Source: Idiomarina sp.
GTDB taxonomy: Bacteria > Pseudomonadota > Gammaproteobacteria > Enterobacterales > Alteromonadaceae
DNA length: 64,000 nucleotides
Direction: 5' to 3'
Assembly: GCA_020831965.1 (NCBI GenBank)
Contig: JAFIFP010000009.1
Span: 496,001 to 560,000 of the forward strand
Positions 8,454-16,809 of the stretch are shown here, piece after piece. Made by a program: the position numbers and the translations under genes. The stretch's first letter is position 1. Each line of letters opens with the position of its first letter. The notes under the pieces are model-generated. The model ran no database searches. It was not told the DNA's origin and was given only the letters and a program-made list of their open reading frames with translations.

Positions 8454-10973
8454 ATGTTCAGACAACTCGCGGTCGTCGGTGCAGTCGCCGTCGCTTTGGG
8501 TGTTGCGAGCTATAGCTCCCCAACCCATGCCAATGATGAAAAAACGTATGAGAGTCAAATAGAAGGTTTTGAGGCCCGTGAAGGTCTTTTTAACTTCTAT
8601 CGCAACGAAAAATCTGGCGAATTAATGATGTCGATCAGCGAAGAACAGCTGAACCGTCCGTTCATTTACTTCGCACAAACGGTGGATGGTGTGTTGGAAG
8701 CCGGTCACTTCCGTGGCGGTTACCGGGATACTAAAATTATTGAGTTCCGCCGTTATTACAACCGCATTGACATTGTGCAGCGCCCAGTGCGTTATCAATT
8801 CGATGAAAGTAGTGCGTTAAGTCGCGCTGCCGACGCGAATATGAGTACTTCTGTGCTTGCAACCATCAATATTAAACATGAAGAAGACGGACGCATTTTG
8901 TTAAATGCTGATGACTTGTTCCTGAGTGAAGCACTGCACAAAGTGTCTCCGTTCACGCGCCCAGGCGCGAATCAACCGGGTCAGTTCTCCGTCGGTAACT
9001 TAAACCGCAATTTCTCACGTATTTTGCGCGAGCGCGTTTACGAGAACAACATGGACGTGGTGGTGGACTATGTGTTCGCTAACCCGAATCCAACTAGCCC
9101 AGGTAGCCCTGCAGTGCCAGATGCACGTTCAGTGTCAGTGCAGTTACAGCACTCATTTATTGCTGTTCCAGAAAATGATTATCAACCTCGCCGTGCAGAC
9201 GCACGGGTGGGTTATTTTGGACAGCAGTTCGACGATATGACGTCGGCTGACTGGACCCCATACAACGATGTCATCAACCGTTGGAACCTTGTCAAAAAGG
9301 ATCCAGACGCTGAATTGTCTGAGCCTGTTGAGCCGATCGTTTGGTGGTTAGAAAACACCACTCCAGAAGAGTGGCGTGACGTGATTCGTGAAGGTGTGCT
9401 GGCGTGGAACGTTGCGTTTGAAGCCGCTGGTTTCAAAAACGCAATCGTTGTGAAAGAGCAGCCAGATGACGCCGATTGGGATTCAGGCGACATTAACTAC
9501 AACGTATTACGTTGGACTTCATCGCCACGTCCTCCGTTCGGCGGCTACGGTCCATCTTTGGCTAACCCGCTTACCGGTGAGATCATCAGCGCAGACATCA
9601 TGATGGAATATGTCTACATGACGAACCGCTGGATTGAAGACCAAATGTATAGCCAAAGCGGCCATGCGCATGGCGATCACGATCATCAGCACGGTTTGTA
9701 CTGCAGCCAAGGTCACCTGATTCACGAAAATCTCGTTGCCGGCCAAGTTATGTCAGGTCTGTTGGGGAATGAGTCAATTGAAGACAATGAGCTTCTGCGC
9801 CAAGGTATGATTCACGTTATCTTGCACGAAGTTGGTCACACACTTGGTCTGAACCACAACATGAAAGCTTCAATCATGTGGGATCACCGCGAAGTACATG
9901 ACAGCTCACTGACTCAAGGTGTCCTGACTGGTTCTGTGATGGACTACGCTCCTGTAAACGTTGCACCACCGGGCGTTTCTCAGGGTGACTATTACCAATA
10001 TGTTGTTGGTCCTTACGACGTTTGGGCTATTGAGTATGGCTACAGCCCAGGTCTAGATGATGCAGACGCAGAAGAAGCACGCCTCGAGTCTATCCTCGGT
10101 CGTTCACATGAGCATGGTTTAGCATTTGGTAACGATGCTGACGATATGCGTGCACCAGGCCGTCACATCGATCCACAAGTGATGATTGGCGATATGTCAT
10201 CTGACCCTGTGGCCTATGCACGTGACCGCTTTGCATTAGTTCATCACACGCTGCGTGATCTGAAGAATCGATCTCTAGAAGAAGGTCGTTCGCACCATCG
10301 TCTGTTGAGCTCAGCAAACCGTTTATTCGGTGCATACAATGGCCAGGCGGGTGTTGTGTCACGTCAAATCGGTGGTGTCTACGTAGAGCGTGCAGTTGTT
10401 GGTCAAGCGGACGACGTGAAACCATTCACTCCGGTATCACGTGAGAAGCAGAAAGATGCGATGAACACGCTTGCTCGTTACGTCTTTGCGCCAAACGTGC
10501 TGGAAGATATGGAGCCAGTACTAGCGTATATGCAGCAACAGCGTCGTTTCTTCAACCACTCAGGGAACAACGAAGATCCGAAGTTCCATGACTTAGTGTT
10601 GAACATGCAACGCAACGTGTTTAATCACGTTCTGCATCCAAACGTCACCAAACGGATCACCGACTCAACTCGTTACGGTAATACCTACCCACTGAACGAA
10701 GTAATGACCGACTTAACGGACGCTATCTTCCCACGTGGCACGACTATTACCACGACCAGTCGTAACCTTCAGATCGAGTATGTTCATCGTTTGATCAACA
10801 TGGCGAATCTGGGTAGTGACCGCAACAACAACTACGATCACTTGAGCCGTACTGCAGCCTACGCGCAGTTAGAGCGCATCCGCTCTATGCGTGCGCCGCG
10901 TCGCTCAGAGTTCGAGCTTGTTGCACACTATGACTACATCAAACGCATGATCAATCAGGCAATTGATGCATAA
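8454..10973 (+). CDS. Large zinc-dependent metalloprotease with His-rich loop
   Basis: An 839-residue exported protease. I start it at the ATG at 8454, behind AGAGGAAGG, which gives a clean signal peptide ending near T-H-A-N; an upstream in-frame extension to 8319 lacks a ribosome-binding site and would bury the signal peptide. The zinc motif H-E-V-G-H-T-L-G-L-N-H lies at residues 458-468, with a downstream S-V-M-D-Y Met-turn-like segment typical of metzincins. It fits the long bacterial zinc-dependent metalloproteases annotated with DUF5117/DUF4953 domains. At about residues 402-413 there is an insert H-A-H-G-D-H-D-H-Q-H-G, an unusual second possible metal site. The Nramp-like gene follows after 5 bp. 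Confidence 0.88.
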   Translation: MFRQLAVVGAVAVALGVASYSSPTHANDEKTYESQIEGFEAREGLFNFYRNEKSGELMMSISEEQLNRPFIYFAQTVDGVLEAGHFRGGYRDTKIIEFRRYYNRIDIVQRPVRYQFDESSALSRAADANMSTSVLATINIKHEEDGRILLNADDLFLSEALHKVSPFTRPGANQPGQFSVGNLNRNFSRILRERVYENNMDVVVDYVFANPNPTSPGSPAVPDARSVSVQLQHSFIAVPENDYQPRRADARVGYFGQQFDDMTSADWTPYNDVINRWNLVKKDPDAELSEPVEPIVWWLENTTPEEWRDVIREGVLAWNVAFEAAGFKNAIVVKEQPDDADWDSGDINYNVLRWTSSPRPPFGGYGPSLANPLTGEIISADIMMEYVYMTNRWIEDQMYSQSGHAHGDHDHQHGLYCSQGHLIHENLVAGQVMSGLLGNESIEDNELLRQGMIHVILHEVGHTLGLNHNMKASIMWDHREVHDSSLTQGVLTGSVMDYAPVNVAPPGVSQGDYYQYVVGPYDVWAIEYGYSPGLDDADAEEARLESILGRSHEHGLAFGNDADDMRAPGRHIDPQVMIGDMSSDPVAYARDRFALVHHTLRDLKNRSLEEGRSHHRLLSSANRLFGAYNGQAGVVSRQIGGVYVERAVVGQADDVKPFTPVSREKQKDAMNTLARYVFAPNVLEDMEPVLAYMQQQRRFFNHSGNNEDPKFHDLVLNMQRNVFNHVLHPNVTKRITDSTRYGNTYPLNEVMTDLTDAIFPRGTTITTTSRNLQIEYVHRLINMANLGSDRNNNYDHLSRTAAYAQLERIRSMRAPRRSEFELVAHYDYIKRMINQAIDA

Positions 10974-10978
10974 GTAAG

Positions 10979-12202
10979 ATGAAACTGGGTCCTGCTACCC
11001 TCGTTGCCGCGGCCTTCATTGGCCCCGGCACGGTAGTTACCGCGTCGGTAGCAGGCGCTCAATTTGGTTATGCCCTCGTCTGGGCGCTGGCGTTCGCAAT
11101 TCTTGCAACGCTGATTCTGCAAGAAATGGCTGCCCGCATTGGCGTGGTTACTCAACAAGGCCTCGGCGAAAACCTCCGTCAAGTCGTTCAATCTCGAATC
11201 TTACGTATTCCGTTTTTTGTCCTTGTGATCGCCGCTATTGTGGTGGGCAACGCTGCCTATCAAGGTGGTAATCTCACCGGTGCAAGTATTGGTGCCGAAA
11301 CCTTATTTGGCGCACCAGAATGGGCTCAACAGTTTCGAGTACAGTATGACCTTAACCCATGGGCCGTGCTGCTCGGTCTTATTGCTTCTGCCGTTTTGTG
11401 GCGCGGTAATTACCGAGTCGTGGAACGCACACTCATTGGCCTAGTACTCCTGATGAGCTCAGCGTTTCTGATTACATTTTTGCTCACCAAACCCGACGTC
11501 CTCGCACTCTTTCGTGGCTTTGTACCCAGTATTCCCGACGGCGCCACCCTCACGGTGATGGCCCTCATTGGCACCACAGTCGTACCTTATGCACTTTTTC
11601 TTCATGCCGACAGCGCTCGAGAGCGTTGGCACGATGTCGAAGTGCCCACCGCTTTGCGTGAGGCACGTCAGGACTTACTGATTTCTATCCCTATTGGCGG
11701 CATTATTACGTTGGCTATTCTTTCCACGGCAGCATCCGCATTTTTCGTTCACCAACTCAGTATTCAAGGCCCAGCCGATCTGGCGAGCTCCATCGAGCCA
11801 GTGTTCGGCCGTTTTGCTGGTTTTCTAATGGGATTGGGATTATTTGCAGCAGGTATCTCCTCTGCGATCACGGCACCTTTGGCCTCGGCATACGCGTTGA
11901 CCGGCGTTCTCGGATGGTCTCGACAACTGAATGCTAAGGGTTTTCGAGCGGTCTGGCTGTCGGTAATTGTGGTGGGGGTATTGTTATCGTCACTTAGAAT
12001 TCAACCTCTCACGTTGATTAGCTTCGCTCAAATCACCAATGGGTTATTGCTTCCCTTAATCGTGCTACTGCTCTTGCTTGCGGTGAACCAATCACGCGTG
12101 GGCGTGTATCGTAACTCGGGACGCCAGAATATCCTTGGCGGCGCCGTTCTTATGTTTGCGCTACTACTGAGCGCACGAACACTCTGGTTTGCCTTCAGTT
12201 AA
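10979..12202 (+). CDS. Nramp-like divalent metal transporter with altered metal-site residues
   Basis: Polytopic inner-membrane protein of 407 residues with the LeuT-like Nramp fold pattern and about 11 hydrophobic helices. The TM1 motif, D-P-G-N in classical MntH, reads G-P-G-T here (residues 15-18). The TM6 motif M-P-H reads V-P-Y (202-204). The Asp, Asn and Met that bind transition metal are therefore all replaced, so the substrate may differ from Mn/Fe. The gene begins 5 bp after the metalloprotease stop, so the two are probably co-transcribed. Its stop codon overlaps the stop of the convergent gene at 12199 by 4 bp, leaving no room for a terminator between them. Confidence 0.85.
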   Translation: MKLGPATLVAAAFIGPGTVVTASVAGAQFGYALVWALAFAILATLILQEMAARIGVVTQQGLGENLRQVVQSRILRIPFFVLVIAAIVVGNAAYQGGNLTGASIGAETLFGAPEWAQQFRVQYDLNPWAVLLGLIASAVLWRGNYRVVERTLIGLVLLMSSAFLITFLLTKPDVLALFRGFVPSIPDGATLTVMALIGTTVVPYALFLHADSARERWHDVEVPTALREARQDLLISIPIGGIITLAILSTAASAFFVHQLSIQGPADLASSIEPVFGRFAGFLMGLGLFAAGISSAITAPLASAYALTGVLGWSRQLNAKGFRAVWLSVIVVGVLLSSLRIQPLTLISFAQITNGLLLPLIVLLLLLAVNQSRVGVYRNSGRQNILGGAVLMFALLLSARTLWFAFS

Positions 12203-13296
12203 TTCCTGACTTGGCACAGTCTGTCTTGGTAAAGTCGCGACTCTCCAATAGCAAACACATCGAACCTGTTACTGTGTATCCCTGCATCTGCCAAAGCTAT
12301 GCGCAAGTCATCTGCGGGCTGCGTTAGTCCTTCAGCCGACAGCGGGAAAGTTCCCCAATGCATCGCAATACTCCGACAAGCCTGAATATCCTGATGCATT
12401 TTCACGGCTTCCTGTGGATTCACATGAGAGTCTTTCATGAAGCTTCTGGGCAAGTATGCGCCGATGGGAATCAGCGCGAGGTCGACCGGTCCATAGCGTT
12501 CCGCTGTTTCGCGAAAATTCATGTCGTTATACCCCGTGTCACCCGCAAACCAGACACTTCGTGTGTCAATATCCACCCGCCACGCCGCCCACAAAGCATG
12601 ATTTCGGTCCCATAAGCTGCGTGCCGACCAATGCTGACTTGGCGTGGCTACAACGCGTACCTGCTGCCCTGCAATGGTCTTAGTCACTTCGTCCCACCAA
12701 TCCATCTCGATGACGCGCTCCGGGTCAATGCCAGCGTCAATGAGTAAGTCACCGTTACCTAAGGGTACGAAATACCAAGGGTGATTTCCCAAAGCGCGGA
12801 TACTCGGCAAGTCTAAGTGTTCATAGTGATTATGAGAAATCACCACAACATCTATGGGTGGCAAATCGTTCGGGTCAATGGCAGGCGGAAAGTGCCGTGC
12901 CGGTCCCGCGAACCGCACCGGCGAAGCACGATGAGAGAACATGGGATCAGTAATCACATTCACTTCGCCATATTGTACCAGCAGTGTCGCATGCCCAATC
13001 CAAGTCGCTCGCAACGCATCTGTAGGCTGAGTGAGTAGGCTTGGGTCGAGGGATTGCACAGGCATTTCATCGAGCTGCTCCGTTTGATCTGCCCACTCAT
13101 AACCACCGAATAGGCGCATTCTAAAGAACGCGAGGGAGTCTTTGTCGTGTGGCGGCATATGTGGGTTACGAAAACCGTCGTCCGTATGGTGCGCTGGCCG
13201 TGCCGCGTCAGTGCGAGAGGCAGGTGACGAGCAACCGGGTAATCCAAGAAGAAGTGCGATACCTAAAATAATTAAAAAACTTATCAGAACTCTCAT
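12199..13296 (-). CDS. Metallo-beta-lactamase-fold hydrolase lipoprotein (NAPE-PLD/UlaG-like)
   Basis: A 365-residue lipoprotein. The start at 13296 has GGGAGAG upstream and gives a signal sequence ending in lipobox L-P-G-C. The metallo-beta-lactamase signature S-H-N-H-Y-E-H-L-D is at about residues 154-162. Relatives of N-acylphosphatidylethanolamine phospholipase D carry H-N-H-Y-D-H, so the metal-binding Asp is Glu here. Further ligands fit W-F-A-G-D-T-G-Y-N and the late A-M-H-W-G-T-F. The substrate is unknown; a role on a phospholipid or phosphodiester at the envelope is inferred from the family. It is monocistronic and convergent with the Nramp-like gene. Confidence 0.83.
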   Translation of the reverse strand: MRVLISFLIILGIALLLGLPGCSSPASRTDAARPAHHTDDGFRNPHMPPHDKDSLAFFRMRLFGGYEWADQTEQLDEMPVQSLDPSLLTQPTDALRATWIGHATLLVQYGEVNVITDPMFSHRASPVRFAGPARHFPPAIDPNDLPPIDVVVISHNHYEHLDLPSIRALGNHPWYFVPLGNGDLLIDAGIDPERVIEMDWWDEVTKTIAGQQVRVVATPSQHWSARSLWDRNHALWAAWRVDIDTRSVWFAGDTGYNDMNFRETAERYGPVDLALIPIGAYLPRSFMKDSHVNPQEAVKMHQDIQACRSIAMHWGTFPLSAEGLTQPADDLRIALADAGIHSNRFDVFAIGESRLYQDRLCQVRN

Positions 13297-13420
13297 CCGC
13301 TCTCCCTGTTCTCGACTCATAAACATTTCGATTTAATAAGCATACGATATATGGGTGAATGCAGACCAATCGAAAGCACGCTAAGTTTAATTCGTTACTC
13401 TACACAAAGGAGTCGAGTGA

Positions 13421-13780
13421 ATGAGCCGCTATGTTGATAGTTTTGTTGTACCCGTACCAAAAGATAAGCTTGATGCCTATCGCAAAATTGCAAATACCGC
13501 CGGGCAAGTATGGATGGAATATGGCGCATTAGAATACGTCGAAGCCGTCGCTGACGACGTTCAACCCGGAAAACGAACATCCTTTCCGCAAGCCGTCCAA
13601 CTGCAAGAGGGTGAAGTTGTTGTGTTCTCGTGGATTTCTTATCGCTCGCGAGAGCATCGTGATGAAGTAAACGCCAAGGTAATGGACGATCCACGAATTA
13701 AAAGCATGGGTTCAGATACGATGCCATTTGACGGCAAGCGCATGTTTTGGGGCGGTTTTTCGGAGATTGTACGTTACTAA
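13421..13780 (+). CDS. DUF1428 family protein (YbaA-like)
   Basis: A 119-residue soluble protein without a signal peptide. It opens with M-S-R-Y-V-D-S-F-V-V-P-V-P and contains W-M-E-Y-G-A-L-E-Y-V-E and M-P-F-D-G-K-R-M-F-W-G-G-F, all typical of the DUF1428 family of ferredoxin-like-fold proteins such as E. coli YbaA. Function in the family is not established. The ATG follows AAAGGAG at 10 bp. It stands alone between two minus-strand genes, and the inverted repeat at 13827-13859 closes it on the 3' side. Confidence 0.85.
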   Translation: MSRYVDSFVVPVPKDKLDAYRKIANTAGQVWMEYGALEYVEAVADDVQPGKRTSFPQAVQLQEGEVVVFSWISYRSREHRDEVNAKVMDDPRIKSMGSDTMPFDGKRMFWGGFSEIVRY

Positions 13781-13826
13781 ACTCGAGCGAGAGGTGTTCT
13801 GGACAGGCGAGCGCCGCAGTTAAGAA

Positions 13827-13859
13827 CATTCTGCCTCCCCTGTATGGAGAGGCAGAATG
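13827..13859. terminator. Bidirectional terminator-like hairpin between DUF1428 gene and M13 peptidase
   Basis: An 11-bp perfect stem (CATTCTGCCTC pairing with GAGGCAGAATG) and an 11-base loop lie between the two convergent genes. Read on the minus strand it is followed by TTCTTAA, a weak U tract. It can serve both genes. Confidence 0.65.
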
Positions 13860-13868
13860 CAATTTAGC

Positions 13869-15917
13869 TTACCAAAGTGTTACACGTTCTTCCGGCGGTA
13901 AGTACATGCCGTCACCTTCCTGTACTCCGAAAGCTTCATAGAAACCCGGTACATTACGCGGTGCGCCAAGTGCACGATATTTGCCTGGAGCATGCGGACC
14001 ACGAGCTAGCTGCTCACGCATGGCGTCTTCACGGAATTTAATCTTCCAGATTTGTGCCCAGCTCAAGAACAAACGCTGTTCGCCAGTGAAGCCGTCCATG
14101 ACTGGCGAAGGCTCACCACCCAGCGAGCGTTGATAGGCGCGATAGGCACTCACTAAGCCCACGAGGTCACCAATGTTCTCACCAAGCGACACACGGCCAT
14201 CAACGTTTAAGCCAGGTAGTGGCTCAAACTGGCTATATTGCTCGACCAACATGTTCGCACGGGCTTCGAACTGCTCGCGATCCGTGTCAGTCCACCAGTT
14301 CCGCAGATTGCCGTCACCATCATAACGCGAACCTTGGTCGTCAAAACCGTGGCCAATTTCGTGACCAATAACGGCACCAATACCGCCATAGTTCACCGCA
14401 TCTTCCGCTTCTAAATTAAAGAATGGAGGCTGCAGAATCCCGGCTGGGAATACGATTTCATTCGCTGTTGGGCTGTAGTAAGCGTTCACTGTTTGCGGTG
14501 TCATACCCCAACGCTCACGATCCACTGGCTGACCTAAATCAGCAATGTTCCGGTTGTACCCAAACTCTGCGGCGCGAAGGGTGTTTCCAATTAAATCACC
14601 TGGACGCACTTCAAGGTCTGAGTAGTCAATCCATTCGTTTGGATAACCAATCTTCGGCGTGAACTTGCTCAGTTTGTCTAAGGCCTTGGTTTTGGTCTCA
14701 TCGGTCATCCACTCAAGCTCAACGATCGACTCTTCCATGGCCACAAGCAGGTTGTCAATCAGGTCGCTCATGCGCTCTTTGGCTTCTGGTGGGAAGTAAC
14801 GTGCCACATACTCTTGGCCTAATACTTCACCCAATGCGCCATTGGTTGCTTGCACAGCGCGCTTCCAACGCTCTTGCTGCTCAGGCACACCGCTGAGCGT
14901 GCGCGAGTAGAAGTCGAAATGGATGTCAGCAAAATTGCTTGATAAACGTGGTGCTGCAGAAGAGATTAAACGCAGTTGCATGTAATCCTTCCACGTTTGC
15001 ACGTCCACGTCGCTGTAGAGCTGACCGAAAGCTTCAAAATATGAAGGCATGCGGACAATCACATCGTCAGCATGAGCAATTCCAGCAGTGTCTGCGAACG
15101 CGCGATAGTTGAAGGTCGCAAGCAGTGATTCGAGCTCTTCCTTCGACATTTTGTTGTATGTCGCTTCGGCGTCACGCGTTTCTGCACGGGTCCAGTGATG
15201 CTCTGCTAACTGGGTTTCGAGCGCAAAAATACGCTCCGCCGCCGCGGCTGGATCCGCATGGTTCATCGCTGACAAAATATTGGTGATAAAGCTGACATAG
15301 GCTTCGCGGATTTGCACAAAGGCTTCGATGTCACGGAAGTAGTAATCACGGTCAGGCAAGCCTAAGCCGCCTTGTCCCATATAGAGTGCGTAATACTCTG
15401 GATTACGAGCATCGGCAAAGACCGAGAAGCCAAAAGGTCCACCCACGCCGAAACGACGCAGATCGGCCATGAGCACAGCCATTTCATCATGGGTTTCAAC
15501 CCCATTGATTTGCTCAACAAAGTGGCGAATCGGCTCCATACCCAATGCTTCAATGCGTGCTTCGTCCATAAAGCTGCTGTAGAAATCACCCAGCTTTTGC
15601 TCATTGCTACCCGCAGGCGCATTCATGGCTGCAGCATCTTGAATAATACCGTGCATGCGCTGCTCGTTTTGCTCAGCAAGCATATTGAACGCACCGTAGG
15701 TGGCGCGATCAGACGGAATTTCAACGTTGTTATACCAAGTGCCGTTCACGAACATGAATAGGTCGTCTTGCGGGCGTACTGAAGTATCAAAATCTTCGAG
15801 GTAGAGACCTGAAGTCAGCTCACCCACACCTTCGTGAGTCACTGTATCGGGGCCACTACATGCTGCGAGGCCAAGAGCCATAATGACACCTGCTGCAGCT
15901 AATTTAATCTTTAACAT
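13869..15917 (-). CDS. M13 family zinc metallopeptidase, lipoprotein (neprilysin/PepO-like)
   Basis: An envelope endopeptidase of 682 residues. The start is the ATG at 15917 with GCAGGAA upstream; the reading frame extends further 5' but without support. The signal sequence ends in lipobox G-L-A-A-C, so the enzyme should be lipid-anchored. The zinc motif V-I-G-H-E-I-G-H-G-F-D lies at about residues 516-526. The third-ligand motif E-N-I-G-D-L-V-G follows about 60 residues later; the family usually has E-N-x-A-D. The substrate is unknown. Members of this family cleave short peptides. The upstream 190 bp up to ribA contain AT-rich promoter-like sequence but no clear operator. Confidence 0.9.
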   Translation of the reverse strand: MLKIKLAAAGVIMALGLAACSGPDTVTHEGVGELTSGLYLEDFDTSVRPQDDLFMFVNGTWYNNVEIPSDRATYGAFNMLAEQNEQRMHGIIQDAAAMNAPAGSNEQKLGDFYSSFMDEARIEALGMEPIRHFVEQINGVETHDEMAVLMADLRRFGVGGPFGFSVFADARNPEYYALYMGQGGLGLPDRDYYFRDIEAFVQIREAYVSFITNILSAMNHADPAAAAERIFALETQLAEHHWTRAETRDAEATYNKMSKEELESLLATFNYRAFADTAGIAHADDVIVRMPSYFEAFGQLYSDVDVQTWKDYMQLRLISSAAPRLSSNFADIHFDFYSRTLSGVPEQQERWKRAVQATNGALGEVLGQEYVARYFPPEAKERMSDLIDNLLVAMEESIVELEWMTDETKTKALDKLSKFTPKIGYPNEWIDYSDLEVRPGDLIGNTLRAAEFGYNRNIADLGQPVDRERWGMTPQTVNAYYSPTANEIVFPAGILQPPFFNLEAEDAVNYGGIGAVIGHEIGHGFDDQGSRYDGDGNLRNWWTDTDREQFEARANMLVEQYSQFEPLPGLNVDGRVSLGENIGDLVGLVSAYRAYQRSLGGEPSPVMDGFTGEQRLFLSWAQIWKIKFREDAMREQLARGPHAPGKYRALGAPRNVPGFYEAFGVQEGDGMYLPPEERVTLW

Positions 15918-16109
15918 GGGAGTTCCTGCCTTACTTGTTATAGGAAGCGCGTTAAGTGACGTTAACCGTAACGTAACCAAAGCTAAGTCAATCAAACACT
16001 ATAGTGATTTTCGGGAACAGTGCAAAGCGCCGAACCGCTTGTCAGACATGAAAATATGTAAACAAATACGACCAATCAGTCTAAAGCTCAGGGGCTCAGA
16101 ATAACGAGC

Positions 16110-16706
16110 TTAAAACAGATGACCGAATTTCTTACCTTTAGTCGCGAGATACTCTTTGTTGTGAGGCGTACCTGAGGTTTTGTGCGGAACTCGCTCAATG
16201 ACTTCAATGCCACAGTCGAGCAAGGCTCTGAGTTTCTTAGGATTATTGGTCATCAGCCGAACTTTGGTTACACCCAGCGCTGCAAACATCGCTGCCGCTA
16301 TATCGTACTCACGCGCATCCGCTTGGAAACCCAAGATCTCATTCGCTTCGACGGTGTCCATGCCCTTGTCTTGCTCGGCATAAGCCCGCAGTTTATTGAT
16401 CAGACCAATGCCTCGGCCCTCTTGGCGCAGATACAAAATCACGCCTCGGCCTGCGTCAGCAACTTTCTGCAATGCCGCTTCCAATTGAGGACCGCAATCG
16501 CAACGCTGGCTAAATAATGCGTCACCAGTCAGACACTCCGAATGCACTCGAGACAATACCGGCTCGCCATCATCAACCTGCCCCAATACGAGTGCAACAT
16601 GCTCTTTCCCAAAGCGATCCTCAAAACCGATAAGGTCAAATTCAGCAAACTGAGTGGGAAGGCGCGTGCGCGCAGCAATAGTGACGATAGGATCAAAGGT
16701 GGACAT
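16110..16706 (-). CDS. ribA: GTP cyclohydrolase II
   Basis: First committed enzyme of riboflavin synthesis: GTP to 2,5-diamino-6-ribosylamino-4-pyrimidinone 5'-phosphate, formate and pyrophosphate. The product is 198 residues when started at M-S-T-F-D-P (16706), matching E. coli RibA in length. The zinc cysteines are C58, C69 and C71 in S-E-C-L-T-G-D and R-C-D-C-G. The GTP-binding segment R-Q-E-G-R-G-I-G-L and the K-T-S-G-T-P-H-N end are present. A second in-frame ATG four codons upstream cannot be excluded. It is a stand-alone RibA, not fused to RibB. I see no FMN riboswitch upstream. Confidence 0.95.
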   Translation of the reverse strand: MSTFDPIVTIAARTRLPTQFAEFDLIGFEDRFGKEHVALVLGQVDDGEPVLSRVHSECLTGDALFSQRCDCGPQLEAALQKVADAGRGVILYLRQEGRGIGLINKLRAYAEQDKGMDTVEANEILGFQADAREYDIAAAMFAALGVTKVRLMTNNPKKLRALLDCGIEVIERVPHKTSGTPHNKEYLATKGKKFGHLF

Positions 16707-16809
16707 GGACGACAACATTCTCTCTAGCCAACGATTCGGCTGCTTATGATACCAGAAATTACCTGCGCTAAGGAGAGATTCAGACGAAAACAACGGCCGC
16801 CTGTGGTTG

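Noticed and set aside
15918-16109. Possible riboswitch or small RNA between the M13 peptidase and ribA
   Set aside because: It lies downstream, not upstream, of ribA, and I find no FMN-type conserved core; only AT-rich promoter-like sequence.
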